From contig DAOMZG010000276.1 in assembly GCA_035437945.1 (NCBI GenBank), forward strand, positions 1-9,451: a DNA stretch of 9,451 nucleotides, given 5' to 3'. A program made the position numbers and the translations under genes. The DNA comes from UBA9464 sp003445095 (GTDB taxonomy: Bacteria; Verrucomicrobiota; Verrucomicrobiia; Limisphaerales; UBA9464). Each line of letters starts with the position of its first letter. The stretch's first letter is position 1. Positions 1-6,754 of the stretch are shown here, piece by piece. The notes beneath the pieces are model-generated. The model worked only from the letters and a program-made list of their open reading frames with translations. It did no database searches and was not told the DNA's origin.

Positions 1-88
1 CGCGGAGATCGTGGCGCGAGAGGAGAGTGCGCGTCGTTCCCTCCGCGACTACGCGAGTTCATGGGTCGAAGGTCCCGGTGGTCAATGA
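1..88 (+). CDS. C-terminal end of an unidentified protein (partial)
   Basis: Reading frame 2 of the + strand is open from the window edge and ends at TGA 86-88. It encodes 28 residues, beginning AEIVAREESARR and ending WVEGPGGQ, with a charged helical stretch and a strong preference for G or C at third codon positions, like the genes around it. It converges tail to tail with parA, whose stop codon lies only 3 bp away; such tight convergence is common in compact genomes. Too little is visible to name a family. The opposite strand has a short open stretch starting with an ATG near 62, but its composition (Ser/Arg/Pro-rich) looks less like protein. Moderate confidence that it is coding, none about function. 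Confidence 0.5.
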   Translation, partial: AEIVAREESARRSLRDYASSWVEGPGGQ

Positions 89-91
89 CTA

Positions 92-871
92 TCAACTCAG
101 CCCAATTCTCTTAGCGGTTTCGAGGGCGAGCACTTCGTAGGCGGCCGCCCCGGCACTGTACGGGTCGTAGGCGATGATGGGTTTGCCGTAACTGGGGGCT
201 TCCGCAAGCCGGGTGGTTCGGGGAATCACGGTTTCGAACACCTGCTCACCGAAGTGCTGTCGGACTTCTCCGACCACGTTCTGCGAAAGTCGCGTTCGAC
301 CGTCGTACATCGTCATGACAATCCCGAGCAGGCGAAGGTTCGGATTGATCCCGGTGTCGCGAACCTGATTCAGAATCCGAGTGATCATCGCGACTCCCTC
401 TAAGGCGAAGTACTCGCATTGCAGCGGGACGAGCAAAAGATCCGCCGCGGCGAACGCGTTCAAGGTCAGAATGCCGAGCGACGGCGGACAATCCAGGACC
501 ACCAAATCGAAGTCGGTGCCGCGGCGGATGGGCTCGATGGCTCGCCGCAAGCGGTTGAGGTAGTCATTGGACCGGGCCAGTTCGACCTCGGCGCCGCACA
601 AGTCGAGCTCGCTTGGAAGCACGGATAGCCCCGGAACCGCGGTGGGCCGGATTCGCTCGGACAAGGTTCCTTCGCCCAACAGTGGCCGGTACACGCTCCC
701 GCCTTCCGCCTTTTCGAGACCCAGTCCACTGGTGGCGTTGGCTTGCGCGTCGAGATCGACCAGCAGGATTCGCCGATTCTGCGCCGCCAGGCACGCGGAG
801 AGGTTGACGGACGTCGTGGTTTTTCCCACGCCGCCCTTTTGGTTGGCGACTGCGAGGACAGGTACGGACAC
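92..871 (-). CDS. parA: ParA/Soj chromosome-partitioning ATPase
   Basis: Deviant Walker-type ATPase of the ParA/Soj family. It binds the nucleoid as an ATP dimer and works with the centromere-binding protein ParB to segregate replication origins. Near the N-terminus is the deviant Walker A motif NQKGGVGKTT, with the signature lysine just after NQ and the P-loop lysine in GKTT. Walker A' follows (LLVDLDAQANAT), then Walker B (DLVVLDCPPSLG). The Soj-typical tail is present (IPRTTRLAEAPSYGKP, near the C-terminus). There is no N-terminal DNA-binding extension, so it is the short chromosomal type. I chose GTG at 871 (259 aa) because it begins MSVPVLAVANQKGG, like other Soj proteins. A TTG at 925 would add 18 residues, and neither start has a clear ribosome-binding site. 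It is transcribed away from ppaC. The usual downstream parB is not adjacent: a convergent gene ends 3 bp beyond the stop codon. Family very sure, start less so. Confidence 0.95.
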   Translation of the reverse strand: MSVPVLAVANQKGGVGKTTTSVNLSACLAAQNRRILLVDLDAQANATSGLGLEKAEGGSVYRPLLGEGTLSERIRPTAVPGLSVLPSELDLCGAEVELARSNDYLNRLRRAIEPIRRGTDFDLVVLDCPPSLGILTLNAFAAADLLLVPLQCEYFALEGVAMITRILNQVRDTGINPNLRLLGIVMTMYDGRTRLSQNVVGEVRQHFGEQVFETVIPRTTRLAEAPSYGKPIIAYDPYSAGAAAYEVLALETAKRIGLS

Positions 872-951
872 GGAGAGAGGTTCGCGGCCCGGGCGGAAAA
901 CCTCAAAGCTCAAACTTCGGAGCAATCTTTTGGGAATCGTTGAACTAAACC

Positions 952-972
952 CGTTGGTGGCTTATCCCAACG
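952..972. promoter_or_regulatory. Inverted repeat in the parA-ppaC divergent spacer
   Basis: The 6-bp arms CGTTGG (952-957) and CCAACG (967-972) are separated by 9 bp and end 8 bp before the ppaC start codon. The spacer between the two divergent genes (872-980) must carry promoters for both, so a repressor site or a leader hairpin is possible. I see no convincing -35/-10 pair. An inverted repeat this short can occur by chance. Confidence 0.25.
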
Positions 973-980
973 CGGTCTGC

Positions 981-2651
981 ATGAGCGAACTCCTCGTTAT
1001 TGGCCATCGGAATCCGGATACCGACGCGATTTGTTCGGCGATTGGGTACGCCGAATTCAAGCGACGCACGGGCCATCCCAGCGCGGTGGCGGCCCGCTGC
1101 GGCGAGACCAACGAACGGATCGACCATGTCCTGCGAACGTTCGGAGTTCCGGCGCCGCAGTTTGTAGCCGACGTCTCGCCGCGCGTTCGCGACGTGATGC
1201 AAGCGAACGTCATTTCGGTACCGCCGCGCACGAGTGTCGTCGAGGCGCTGGCGACCATGGACCATCGAAATATCCGGGTGTTGCCGGTGCTGGATTCCGA
1301 CCGCCGTTGTCTCGGGCTCTTGTCGGTGTTCAAGGCGAGCAAATTTTTCTTCCCGGCACCCAATCGCGCTTTCGATTCGCGGCGCATCCACGCTTCGGTG
1401 CGGATGTTGGCGCACACGTTGAAAGCGAAGATGATTTGCGCGTTCGAGCCGGACCGAGACGAGGAGTTGTTGTTGATGGTGGCGGCGATGAAAGCGTCTT
1501 CGTTTGCGGCGCGATTGCCGATGTACGCGCGCGAGCAATTGGTGGTCGTGGTTGGCGATCGTGAAGACATCCAGCAGTTGGCCATCGAAGGACGGGTTCG
1601 AGTGGTGATCGTTACCGGTGGGCTTGATGTGCCGCACGAAGTGCACGAATTGGCTCGACGGAATGAGGTGACGCTGCTGCTTTCGCCCCACGATTCGGCG
1701 ACCACGGCGATGCTCGCGCGCGCCTCGATTCCGGTGGTGCACTTGTTGCGCGAGGATTTTGTGCGTTTCCGATTCGATGAGCGGTTGGCGGATATCCAGC
1801 CGATGGCGGCGGCTTCCCAATTTCAGGCCTTTCCGGTGGAAGATGAGCAAGGTCGCGTGGTGGGAATTCTTTCGAAATCAGACTTTCTCAAGCCGGTTTC
1901 TCGCCAACTGATTCTGGTCGATCATAACGAACTGACTCAAGCCGTTCCCGGGGCGGACCAGGTCGAGATTATCGAAATTATCGATCACCATCGTTTGGGG
2001 GCGTTCAGTACGGCGCAGCCGATACTATTTCGCAACGAGCCGGTGGGTTCGACTTGCACGATTGTGGCTGACTTATTCCTGAGGTACCGCATCGAGTTGC
2101 CGCCGAACATCGCCGGCCTCTTGATGGCGGGGGTCGTCACCGACACCCTCAACCTAACCTCGCCCACGACGACGAAGCGGGATGCGGAAATTTTGACTTG
2201 GCTGGAAGGAATATCCGGCGTCAACGCCACCAAGTTTACGGAAGAGTTATTCAGCATAGGCTCCGTCCTGGTGTCGCAACCGCCGGAGCGAGCGATCACG
2301 GCAGATTGCAAGGAGTACGTCGAAGACGGGCGCCGCTTCAGCGTTGCGCAGATCGAGGAACTCGGATTCACCACGTTTTGGAAACAAGCCCAAGAAGTTC
2401 AGGCCGCGTTGGAACGGCATCGACGCAACAATGACCTGATCTTTTCGGTCCTGTTCATTACCGACGTCGTGCGGCAGAAGTCCTTGATGCTCGTCGCGGG
2501 ACCGAAGCCATTCGTCGATGGGATTGCGTATCCGGAGGTCTCACCGGGAGTCTTTGAGATGGAGGGAGTCGTGTCCCGAAAGAAGCAGCTCTTGCCTTAC
2601 TTGATGAGCCAACTGCGCGGGTTAGGCACACAGCCTGGCGAAGGGATTTGA
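981..2651 (+). CDS. ppaC: Mn-dependent inorganic pyrophosphatase with CBS and DRTGG domains
   Basis: Family II (DHH superfamily) pyrophosphatase, 556 aa. It hydrolyses pyrophosphate to two phosphates in the cytoplasm and so pulls biosynthetic reactions forward. The N-terminal motif GHRNPDTDAICSAIGYA places H9, D13 and D15 exactly as in Bacillus PPase. The remaining metal ligands are in DHN (314-316), DHH (335-337) and TDT (D388). The C-terminal substrate-binding motif SRKKQ is at 532-536. About 240 residues are inserted between the first and second motifs: a CBS motif (RDVMQANVISVPP onward, about 70-125), a DRTGG domain (about 170-270, with VVVVGDRED and VIVTGG), and a second CBS (to about 310). 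In characterised CBS-PPases this insert binds adenine nucleotides: AMP/ADP inhibit, and diadenosine polyphosphates activate the DRTGG-containing type. ATG 981 is the start because homology begins there; the frame is open upstream only because it runs antisense to parA. No Shine-Dalgarno is visible. Confidence 0.95.
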   Translation: MSELLVIGHRNPDTDAICSAIGYAEFKRRTGHPSAVAARCGETNERIDHVLRTFGVPAPQFVADVSPRVRDVMQANVISVPPRTSVVEALATMDHRNIRVLPVLDSDRRCLGLLSVFKASKFFFPAPNRAFDSRRIHASVRMLAHTLKAKMICAFEPDRDEELLLMVAAMKASSFAARLPMYAREQLVVVVGDREDIQQLAIEGRVRVVIVTGGLDVPHEVHELARRNEVTLLLSPHDSATTAMLARASIPVVHLLREDFVRFRFDERLADIQPMAAASQFQAFPVEDEQGRVVGILSKSDFLKPVSRQLILVDHNELTQAVPGADQVEIIEIIDHHRLGAFSTAQPILFRNEPVGSTCTIVADLFLRYRIELPPNIAGLLMAGVVTDTLNLTSPTTTKRDAEILTWLEGISGVNATKFTEELFSIGSVLVSQPPERAITADCKEYVEDGRRFSVAQIEELGFTTFWKQAQEVQAALERHRRNNDLIFSVLFITDVVRQKSLMLVAGPKPFVDGIAYPEVSPGVFEMEGVVSRKKQLLPYLMSQLRGLGTQPGEGI

Positions 2652-2718
2652 TTTGGGACATCGGTTAGATCGGTCAAGCGTGAGTGCCCAATGAGGTTGG
2701 CAATCGCCGGCGGGTGTG

Positions 2719-2736
2719 GGAGTCTGTCGATACTCC
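2719..2736 (+). other. Small hairpin upstream of the Usp gene
   Basis: GGAGT (2719-2723) and ACTCC (2732-2736) can pair with an 8-nt loop, ending 14 bp before the start codon of the stress protein gene. The 99-bp gap between ppaC and this gene contains nothing else I can name, apart from a doubled ATCGGT near 2663-2677. It could be a leader hairpin or chance. The same-strand order leaves cotranscription with ppaC possible. Confidence 0.2.
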
Positions 2737-2750
2737 AGCCCCTCTAAGCC

Positions 2751-4103
2751 ATGACGATTTTGTGTGGAACCGACTTTAGCCCCAACGCGGCCGAGGCTGT
2801 GACCGTGGCCAGCGCTTTGGCGCGACGCTTCAATGACACGCTGGAGCTGGTGCATGTGGCGACGCCGATCTCTGAGAGTGACATGCCGCTAGAGGTGTGG
2901 TCACCCGTGGAAGCGGTGTTGCGTCAGCAATTGGACAAGGTCGCGCAACCTTTACGGGCGACCGGCTTGGCGGTTAAGACGCGCCTCGAAACGGGAACTC
3001 CGGCCGACGAACTCCCGCGATCCGCGAAACCTGGCTCAACGCGCATGGTCGTCTTGTCTTCCATCGGCCGGGTTGGCTTGATCCGCTTGGTCTTGGGCAG
3101 CACTGCCGATCGAGTGGCCGAATCGGCGCCAGTACCAACTTTGGTAGTGCGGCAGGTGTTACCGTTCCAGGAGTGGCTAACCGCGAGCCGCCCGCTGCGA
3201 ATTCTGGTGGCGGTGGACTTTTCAAATCTCAGCGATGTGGCGTTGGGCTTAGCGCGCGAATTGGCGGAGGTTGGGCCGTGCGAGATTGTAGCCGGGTATA
3301 TTTCTGATCCTGAGACCGGAATAACAAATTGGGGAGCGCCTGCCGGTGATCCCGAACTCACGCAGGCTGCCCTAGAACGCGACCTCCAGGAGAGGGTCGC
3401 GGCGCAACTAGAGCCGCGCCGATTCAAAATCGCGGTGGCCACCACCGGCCGTCCTCCCTCCGACGGGCTTATCGAACTGGCGAAAACCCACAAGTCGGAC
3501 CTCATCATTTCTGGAACGCATCAGCATCATGGCGTCCGTCGTCTCTGGCATGATTCAACTTCGCGCGCGCTCTTGGCCGATGCTCCCACCAGCGTGGCCG
3601 TCGTGCCGGCCCAAGCCGGATACTTGGCGCGGGGACGCATTCCTCCACTCGATCGAGTCCTGGTGACCACCGACTTCTCGCCGTTGTCCAACCTCGCGAT
3701 TCCGGCCGCTTGTGCGTTGCTCCCAGTCGGGGGAACTCTCCAGTTGCTTCACGTTCTGCCACCCGTGGAGCGGGCCTTTACCTTGCTTGGCGGTCATCCC
3801 AAACGGCCGACCTTATCCCCCGGTGAACACCGCCAATGGCGGCGCCACATACAGCGCAGACTGGGCAGTCTTTTTCCCGCGGAAGCGTTCCGGCGTCGGA
3901 TCAAACCAGAGGTCGTCGTCAGGGCGGAGACGGATGTTCCGGCGGCGATCCTCCGGCAGGCTCGTCAGTTCGGCGCGCACGTGATTTGTCTCGCATCACA
4001 TGGACGAGGGGCGGCGTTGTCGGCGCTCTTCGGGTCCGTTGCCCAACGAGTTATCGCCGGCAGTCAACGGCCGGTCCACATCGTCCGCCCGCGTTTGGAA
4101 TAG
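2751..4103 (+). CDS. Universal stress protein with three tandem UspA domains
   Basis: Cytoplasmic protein of 450 aa made of three UspA-type alpha/beta domains; most family members have one or two. Each repeat starts with the usual strand followed by D-F-S: TILCGTDFSPNA (from residue 2), RILVAVDFSNLS (about 148) and RVLVTTDFSPLS (about 302). The ATP-binding motif G-2x-G-9x-G-S is near-complete in domain 1 (SSIGRVG...LGS, about 103, first Gly replaced by Ser) and domain 3 (ASHGRG...FGS, about 415, first Gly replaced by Ala). In domain 2 (GTHQHHG...HDS, about 254) the second and third Gly are Gln and Asp, so it probably does not bind ATP in the usual way. Usp proteins act in survival of starvation and oxidative or envelope stress, often by unknown means. 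ATG 2751 is the first start that keeps the full first strand; there is no Shine-Dalgarno. Confidence 0.93.
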   Translation: MTILCGTDFSPNAAEAVTVASALARRFNDTLELVHVATPISESDMPLEVWSPVEAVLRQQLDKVAQPLRATGLAVKTRLETGTPADELPRSAKPGSTRMVVLSSIGRVGLIRLVLGSTADRVAESAPVPTLVVRQVLPFQEWLTASRPLRILVAVDFSNLSDVALGLARELAEVGPCEIVAGYISDPETGITNWGAPAGDPELTQAALERDLQERVAAQLEPRRFKIAVATTGRPPSDGLIELAKTHKSDLIISGTHQHHGVRRLWHDSTSRALLADAPTSVAVVPAQAGYLARGRIPPLDRVLVTTDFSPLSNLAIPAACALLPVGGTLQLLHVLPPVERAFTLLGGHPKRPTLSPGEHRQWRRHIQRRLGSLFPAEAFRRRIKPEVVVRAETDVPAAILRQARQFGAHVICLASHGRGAALSALFGSVAQRVIAGSQRPVHIVRPRLE

Positions 4104-4143
4104 GCGGGTAGCCGCCGAGAGTACGAGGCACCTGTTTCTGCCC

Positions 4144-4167
4144 AGCGGTTGAACCTGCTCAACCGCT
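4144..4167 (+). terminator. Perfect 9-bp stem hairpin after the Usp gene
   Basis: AGCGGTTGA (4144-4152) and TCAACCGCT (4159-4167) form a perfect 9-bp stem with a 6-nt loop, 41 bp after the Usp stop codon. No run of T follows, so it is not a classical intrinsic terminator. It may be a 3' processing or stability structure, or sit in the leader of the lipoprotein gene. The rest of 4104-4255 shows no other feature. Confidence 0.4.
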
Positions 4168-4255
4168 TCATGCCGCGGGCACGAGTCGCCAGCTTGGCTT
4201 TCCGCCAACCGGCTTCTTGATTGCTCTGGAACGACTTGGCGATATCTTCCCCGCC

Positions 4256-4906
4256 GTGAGTTTTCCCGGCTTCGCCGCGCTGGTGCTTGCTCTGGCTCTT
4301 GTCGGTACCGGTTGCCAGTCCATGTATTACGCGACCATGGAAAAGTTTGGCATCGAGAAACGCGATTTACTGAAGAGCGCCGTTGAAAAAGCCCGCGACA
4401 GTCAGCAAGACGCGGCGACTCAATTCAAGGATGCCCTCACTCGGCTGCGCGACCTGTACTCGGTGAATGGCGGTGCGTTGGAATCCAATTACGACAAACT
4501 CAAAGGCGAATATGAGGACGCCGAAAGGGACGCCGAGTTCGTGCGCAAGCGGATCAAAGAAATGGATCAAGTGGCCACCGACCTATTCAGCGAGTGGGAA
4601 AAAGAAATCGGCCAGTTTACGAACCCCACTTACGCCTCGAACAGCCGCCGTCAACTCAACGAAACGCGGGCGAAGTACCAACAGTTGGCCGTGTCGCTGA
4701 AGGCTGCCGAAGCAAGCATGCAACCCGTGCTGGCACAGTTGAAGGATCAAGTGCTCTACTTGAAGCACAACCTGAACGCCGCGGCGATCGGTGCGCTCCG
4801 TGGAGAAGCGACGAACATTCAGAACGACATCACTCGTCTGCTCGAACAGATGAATAACTCAATTCGCCAAGCCGACGAGTTCATCAAAACGTTGCCGAAA
4901 GAATAA
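4256..4906 (+). CDS. DUF2959-like lipoprotein
   Basis: Predicted envelope lipoprotein of unknown function. A hydrophobic stretch (FAALVLALALVGTGC) ends in a lipobox-like site; Cys20 would be the lipidated residue of the mature protein. The rest is almost entirely alpha-helical and rich in charged residues and glutamine, consistent with long coiled coils. It recalls the DUF2959 family through the post-Cys segment MYYATMEKFGIEKRDLL, the central FSEWEKEIGQF and the C-terminal LKHNLNAAAIGALRGE; the assignment is from memory. I chose GTG 4256 (216 aa) because it gives a signal peptide of normal length. A TTG at 4217 would add 13 residues (229 aa), including the only Arg before the hydrophobic core. 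Neither has a Shine-Dalgarno. The next gene begins 25 bp downstream on the same strand, so the two are probably cotranscribed. The lipobox is weak, with Gly at -3. Confidence 0.85.
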   Translation: MSFPGFAALVLALALVGTGCQSMYYATMEKFGIEKRDLLKSAVEKARDSQQDAATQFKDALTRLRDLYSVNGGALESNYDKLKGEYEDAERDAEFVRKRIKEMDQVATDLFSEWEKEIGQFTNPTYASNSRRQLNETRAKYQQLAVSLKAAEASMQPVLAQLKDQVLYLKHNLNAAAIGALRGEATNIQNDITRLLEQMNNSIRQADEFIKTLPKE

Positions 4907-4931
4907 GGGTGCGGCGGCGATTGGATTTACT

Positions 4932-5672
4932 GTGAACGCTCTCATTTGGCTCCTTCGGGTTGGGGGATTTCTGATTGTCGCGGGCCGGATCGGCGCGGTG
5001 GGTCTGGTGCAGGGCCCGCGGGTCGAGGCCACGTCCACCAATGCAATCATTCGGTGGACCACGGACACGGAATCAGGTTCCCGGGTTCAATTCGGTCGCG
5101 CACTCGATCGTCTCGACCAACGGGCGCAGAGCGGAGTCGGCACCGAGCACTCGGTGCAGCTGCAGAATCTTGAGCCCGGGCGGACGTACTACTTCACGGT
5201 CGGCACGGCGCGAATTCCGTTGGCAACCAATTCGTTCTCCACTCCTCCACTCGCGAAGCCGAAAGATGAGCCGGTGTCTCGGGTCGAAGACCGGACGGCG
5301 GCCCCACCCACGCCAGAGACCCCCGCCGTTTTGCCGCGTCCGCCGCCCACCCAAGTCACTTGGGGCAGCTTGCGTTCCTTACCGGATCACTTTGATCGTC
5401 ATGGTGCTGACTTCACTGCGAGGGACGCCGACGACTACGCGGCTCAAGCGTGGCTGTTTTTGGTTCGGGCCAAATCCGAGGGACTGCCGGCAAAATTGGA
5501 CCGCAATGGAGTTCTTCGGGTGTTTGATCCGAAGACCGGTGCGTTCGCCGCCTACAACCGCGATGGCACGACCAGGACCTACTTCAAGCCTGGACGCCGC
5601 GGTTACTTTTCTGACCAACCCGGCAAATCGGTGAACTTACGCCAACTCGACTCCATCCAACCGCCTCGATGA
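4932..5672 (+). CDS. Secreted or anchored FN3-domain protein with a toxin-like C-terminal domain
   Basis: 246 aa in three parts. Residues 1-24 are hydrophobic with Arg9 and Arg19 and could be a signal peptide or N-terminal anchor. Residues about 27-105 resemble a fibronectin type III / purple acid phosphatase N-terminal domain (NAIIRWTTDTESGSRVQFG, then LEPGRTYYFTVGT). A Pro-rich linker follows (about 108-145). The C-terminal part (about 147-230) has HFDRHG at 153-158, RVFDPKTGAF at 196-205, and DGTTRTYFKP at 211-220. From memory this pattern (HF..HG..F ... v.DP.T..F..y..DG...T.fkP) is common at the C-termini of Rhs and other polymorphic toxins, where it is linked to a BECR-fold RNase. That link is an inference; catalytic residues are not established. 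Start GTG 4932, 25 bp after the lipoprotein gene. Its stop codon overlaps the next ATG. Confidence 0.75.
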   Translation: MNALIWLLRVGGFLIVAGRIGAVGLVQGPRVEATSTNAIIRWTTDTESGSRVQFGRALDRLDQRAQSGVGTEHSVQLQNLEPGRTYYFTVGTARIPLATNSFSTPPLAKPKDEPVSRVEDRTAAPPTPETPAVLPRPPPTQVTWGSLRSLPDHFDRHGADFTARDADDYAAQAWLFLVRAKSEGLPAKLDRNGVLRVFDPKTGAFAAYNRDGTTRTYFKPGRRGYFSDQPGKSVNLRQLDSIQPPR

Positions 5673-5944
5673 GTTCCCAAGCTAATAAACATCGCTGCCC
5701 GGTTTGTGGATATCCCGACCTCCTGGAACCTCCTCGAACAGAAGCGGGCGGAGGATCCTACGAGATCTGCCCGTGCTGTGGCTATCAGTACGGGGTGGAT
5801 GACGACGACCGCCGTACGACTTACCTCGCCCACCGAGAGCTTTGGGTGAAGAACGGAATGCGCTGGTGGAGTCGCGGAATACGCGCACCGAAGAACTGGG
5901 ATCCCCAAGCGCAGCTCTCGACCGTAGCCAGTGGACTTAGGTAA
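5669..5944 (+). CDS. CPCC-type cysteine-rich small protein
   Basis: 91 aa, probably cytoplasmic since it has no signal peptide. Two cysteine knuckles are visible: CPVC at 10-13 and CPCC at 34-37, the second in the characteristic context YEICPCCGYQYG. These are followed by an acidic run (DDDD 44-47), LWVKNGMRWW (58-67) and NWDPQAQL (76-83). Together they match the widespread uncharacterised 'cysteine-rich CPCC' family as I remember it. C10, C13, C34 and C37 (or C36) could coordinate one zinc ion. The ATG overlaps the TGA of the preceding gene (ATGA, 5669-5672), so translation is likely coupled. Relatives often sit next to toxin-like genes, to my recollection, which fits a partner or immunity role here but does not show it. 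It converges on trxA with a 59-bp gap. Confidence 0.85.
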   Translation: MSSQANKHRCPVCGYPDLLEPPRTEAGGGSYEICPCCGYQYGVDDDDRRTTYLAHRELWVKNGMRWWSRGIRAPKNWDPQAQLSTVASGLR

Positions 5945-5958
5945 AGTGAGCGAATAGT

Positions 5959-5974
5959 TACCGGTCACGCGGTA
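5959..5974. terminator. Weak hairpin between convergent genes
   Basis: TACCG (5959-5963) and CGGTA (5970-5974) pair across a 6-nt loop in the 59-bp gap where the CPCC gene and trxA converge. A bidirectional terminator would be expected here, but the stem is only 5 bp and has no T tract. Confidence 0.2.
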
Positions 5975-6003
5975 CCACGCCGAATTGTCGGAGCCACCTC
6001 GCG

Positions 6004-6339
6004 TCAATTAGCCAGCGCGGAATCGAGGGCTTTCTTGAGTTCCCCTTTGCCGCGTAGCCCGACGATTTGAGCCACAACGTTGCCTCCTTTGAAGAGCAGC
6101 AGCGCCGGAATTCCCGTAATGCCGTACTGAACGGCGAGATTCTGCTCCTGGTCGACGTTCACCTTTCCGAATTTCGCTCGGCCGGAGTACTCGGTGGCCA
6201 GTTCGTCGAGCATGGGCGCAATAGCACGACACGGGCCGCACCATTCAGCCCAGAAATCGAGGAGAATCGGAGTCGCGGAGTGGGTGACGACCTCGGGAAA
6301 GTTTTGTTCGGTGACCGTGAGAACGAGTGGCGAAGCCAT
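6004..6339 (-). CDS. trxA: Thioredoxin
   Basis: 111-aa cytoplasmic thioredoxin, a dithiol-disulfide oxidoreductase that reduces protein disulfides and is recycled by NADPH-dependent thioredoxin reductase. The active site WCGPC is at 33-37, preceded by the buried Asp28 in LLDFWAEW. The cis-proline is Pro78 in GITGIPALLLF. Length and fold elements match classical Trx1, and there is no signal peptide. ATG 6339 gives a normal N-terminus. An in-frame TTG at 6396 would add 19 residues that overlap the upstream gene and have no homology, so I rejected it. The upstream tail-anchored protein gene ends 4 bp before this start, so they form an operon on the minus strand. Confidence 0.97.
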   Translation of the reverse strand: MASPLVLTVTEQNFPEVVTHSATPILLDFWAEWCGPCRAIAPMLDELATEYSGRAKFGKVNVDQEQNLAVQYGITGIPALLLFKGGNVVAQIVGLRGKGELKKALDSALAN

Positions 6340-6343
6340 GCGA

Positions 6344-6754
6344 TCAAATTGTCGGCGGAACCAAGAAGAGCAAACGAATGATGATGCAAATGCCAATCAC
6401 CACGGTGGCGAACGCGAGACCAATCTCGAGGGTACTGGCGGCGGGTGCGGCAGGACGTGGCGCCGCGACGGGAGCCGGAGTGGCTTTGGGTGTGGCGGGT
6501 GACGGGGCGGCTGTGGCGGGTCGAGCCGTCACGGGGGCAGCGGCCGCGGGTGCAGGAGCAGCGGGCGCGGTTGGAGCGGCGGCGGCGACGGTCGCAGCGG
6601 GGGCAGCCGTGGGGATTTTTACCGACGGTCCCCCGGCGGGCTTTGGCGGTAAACTGATTCGGACGGTCTGTTTTTTTTGGGCGGCGTCAGCGGCCTTCGG
6701 TGGCTCGGCGGCGGGCGGAGGCGGCGGCGTACCGGGATTCAGTGGATCAGCCAT
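6344..6754 (-). CDS. Pro/Ala-rich protein with C-terminal membrane anchor
   Basis: 136 aa. It begins MADPLNPGTPPPPP and carries a short conserved-looking motif, KKQTVRISLPPKP (27-39). About 65 residues of Ala/Pro/Thr/Val low-complexity sequence follow, and a single transmembrane helix lies at the very end (about 108-132, from STLEIGLAFATVVIG onward), leaving only a few residues beyond. This is the layout of a tail-anchored or C-terminally anchored protein with a disordered cytoplasmic arm. I recall similar proteins with the TVRI.LPPKP motif in Verrucomicrobiota, function unknown. ATG 6754 is chosen because upstream in-frame codons encode unrelated Arg/Ser/His-rich sequence. It probably shares a promoter with trxA, which starts 4 bp after its stop codon. 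Opposite-strand frames here are also open, but only because of the biased composition. Confidence 0.8.
   Translation of the reverse strand: MADPLNPGTPPPPPAAEPPKAADAAQKKQTVRISLPPKPAGGPSVKIPTAAPAATVAAAAPTAPAAPAPAAAAPVTARPATAAPSPATPKATPAPVAAPRPAAPAASTLEIGLAFATVVIGICIIIRLLFLVPPTI

Noticed and set aside
1..62. Start of a minus-strand gene (parB) downstream of parA
   Set aside because: The short Ser/Arg/Pro-rich reading from ATG near 62 does not resemble a ParB N-terminus, while the + strand frame ending at 88 looks coding.
567..980. Open + strand extension of the pyrophosphatase frame upstream of 981
   Set aside because: It runs antisense through parA, has no relation to pyrophosphatases, and family homology begins exactly at ATG 981.
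872..980. Sigma70-type promoter for ppaC (TTGAAC at 940-945)
   Set aside because: No acceptable -10 hexamer lies at the right distance, so the match is too weak to report as a promoter.
945..1850. Long minus-strand open frame (about 300 codons) opposite ppaC
   Set aside because: Its product is rich in His and Arg with no recognisable motif, as expected of an antisense shadow of a GC-rich gene; the + strand frame has all the catalytic motifs.
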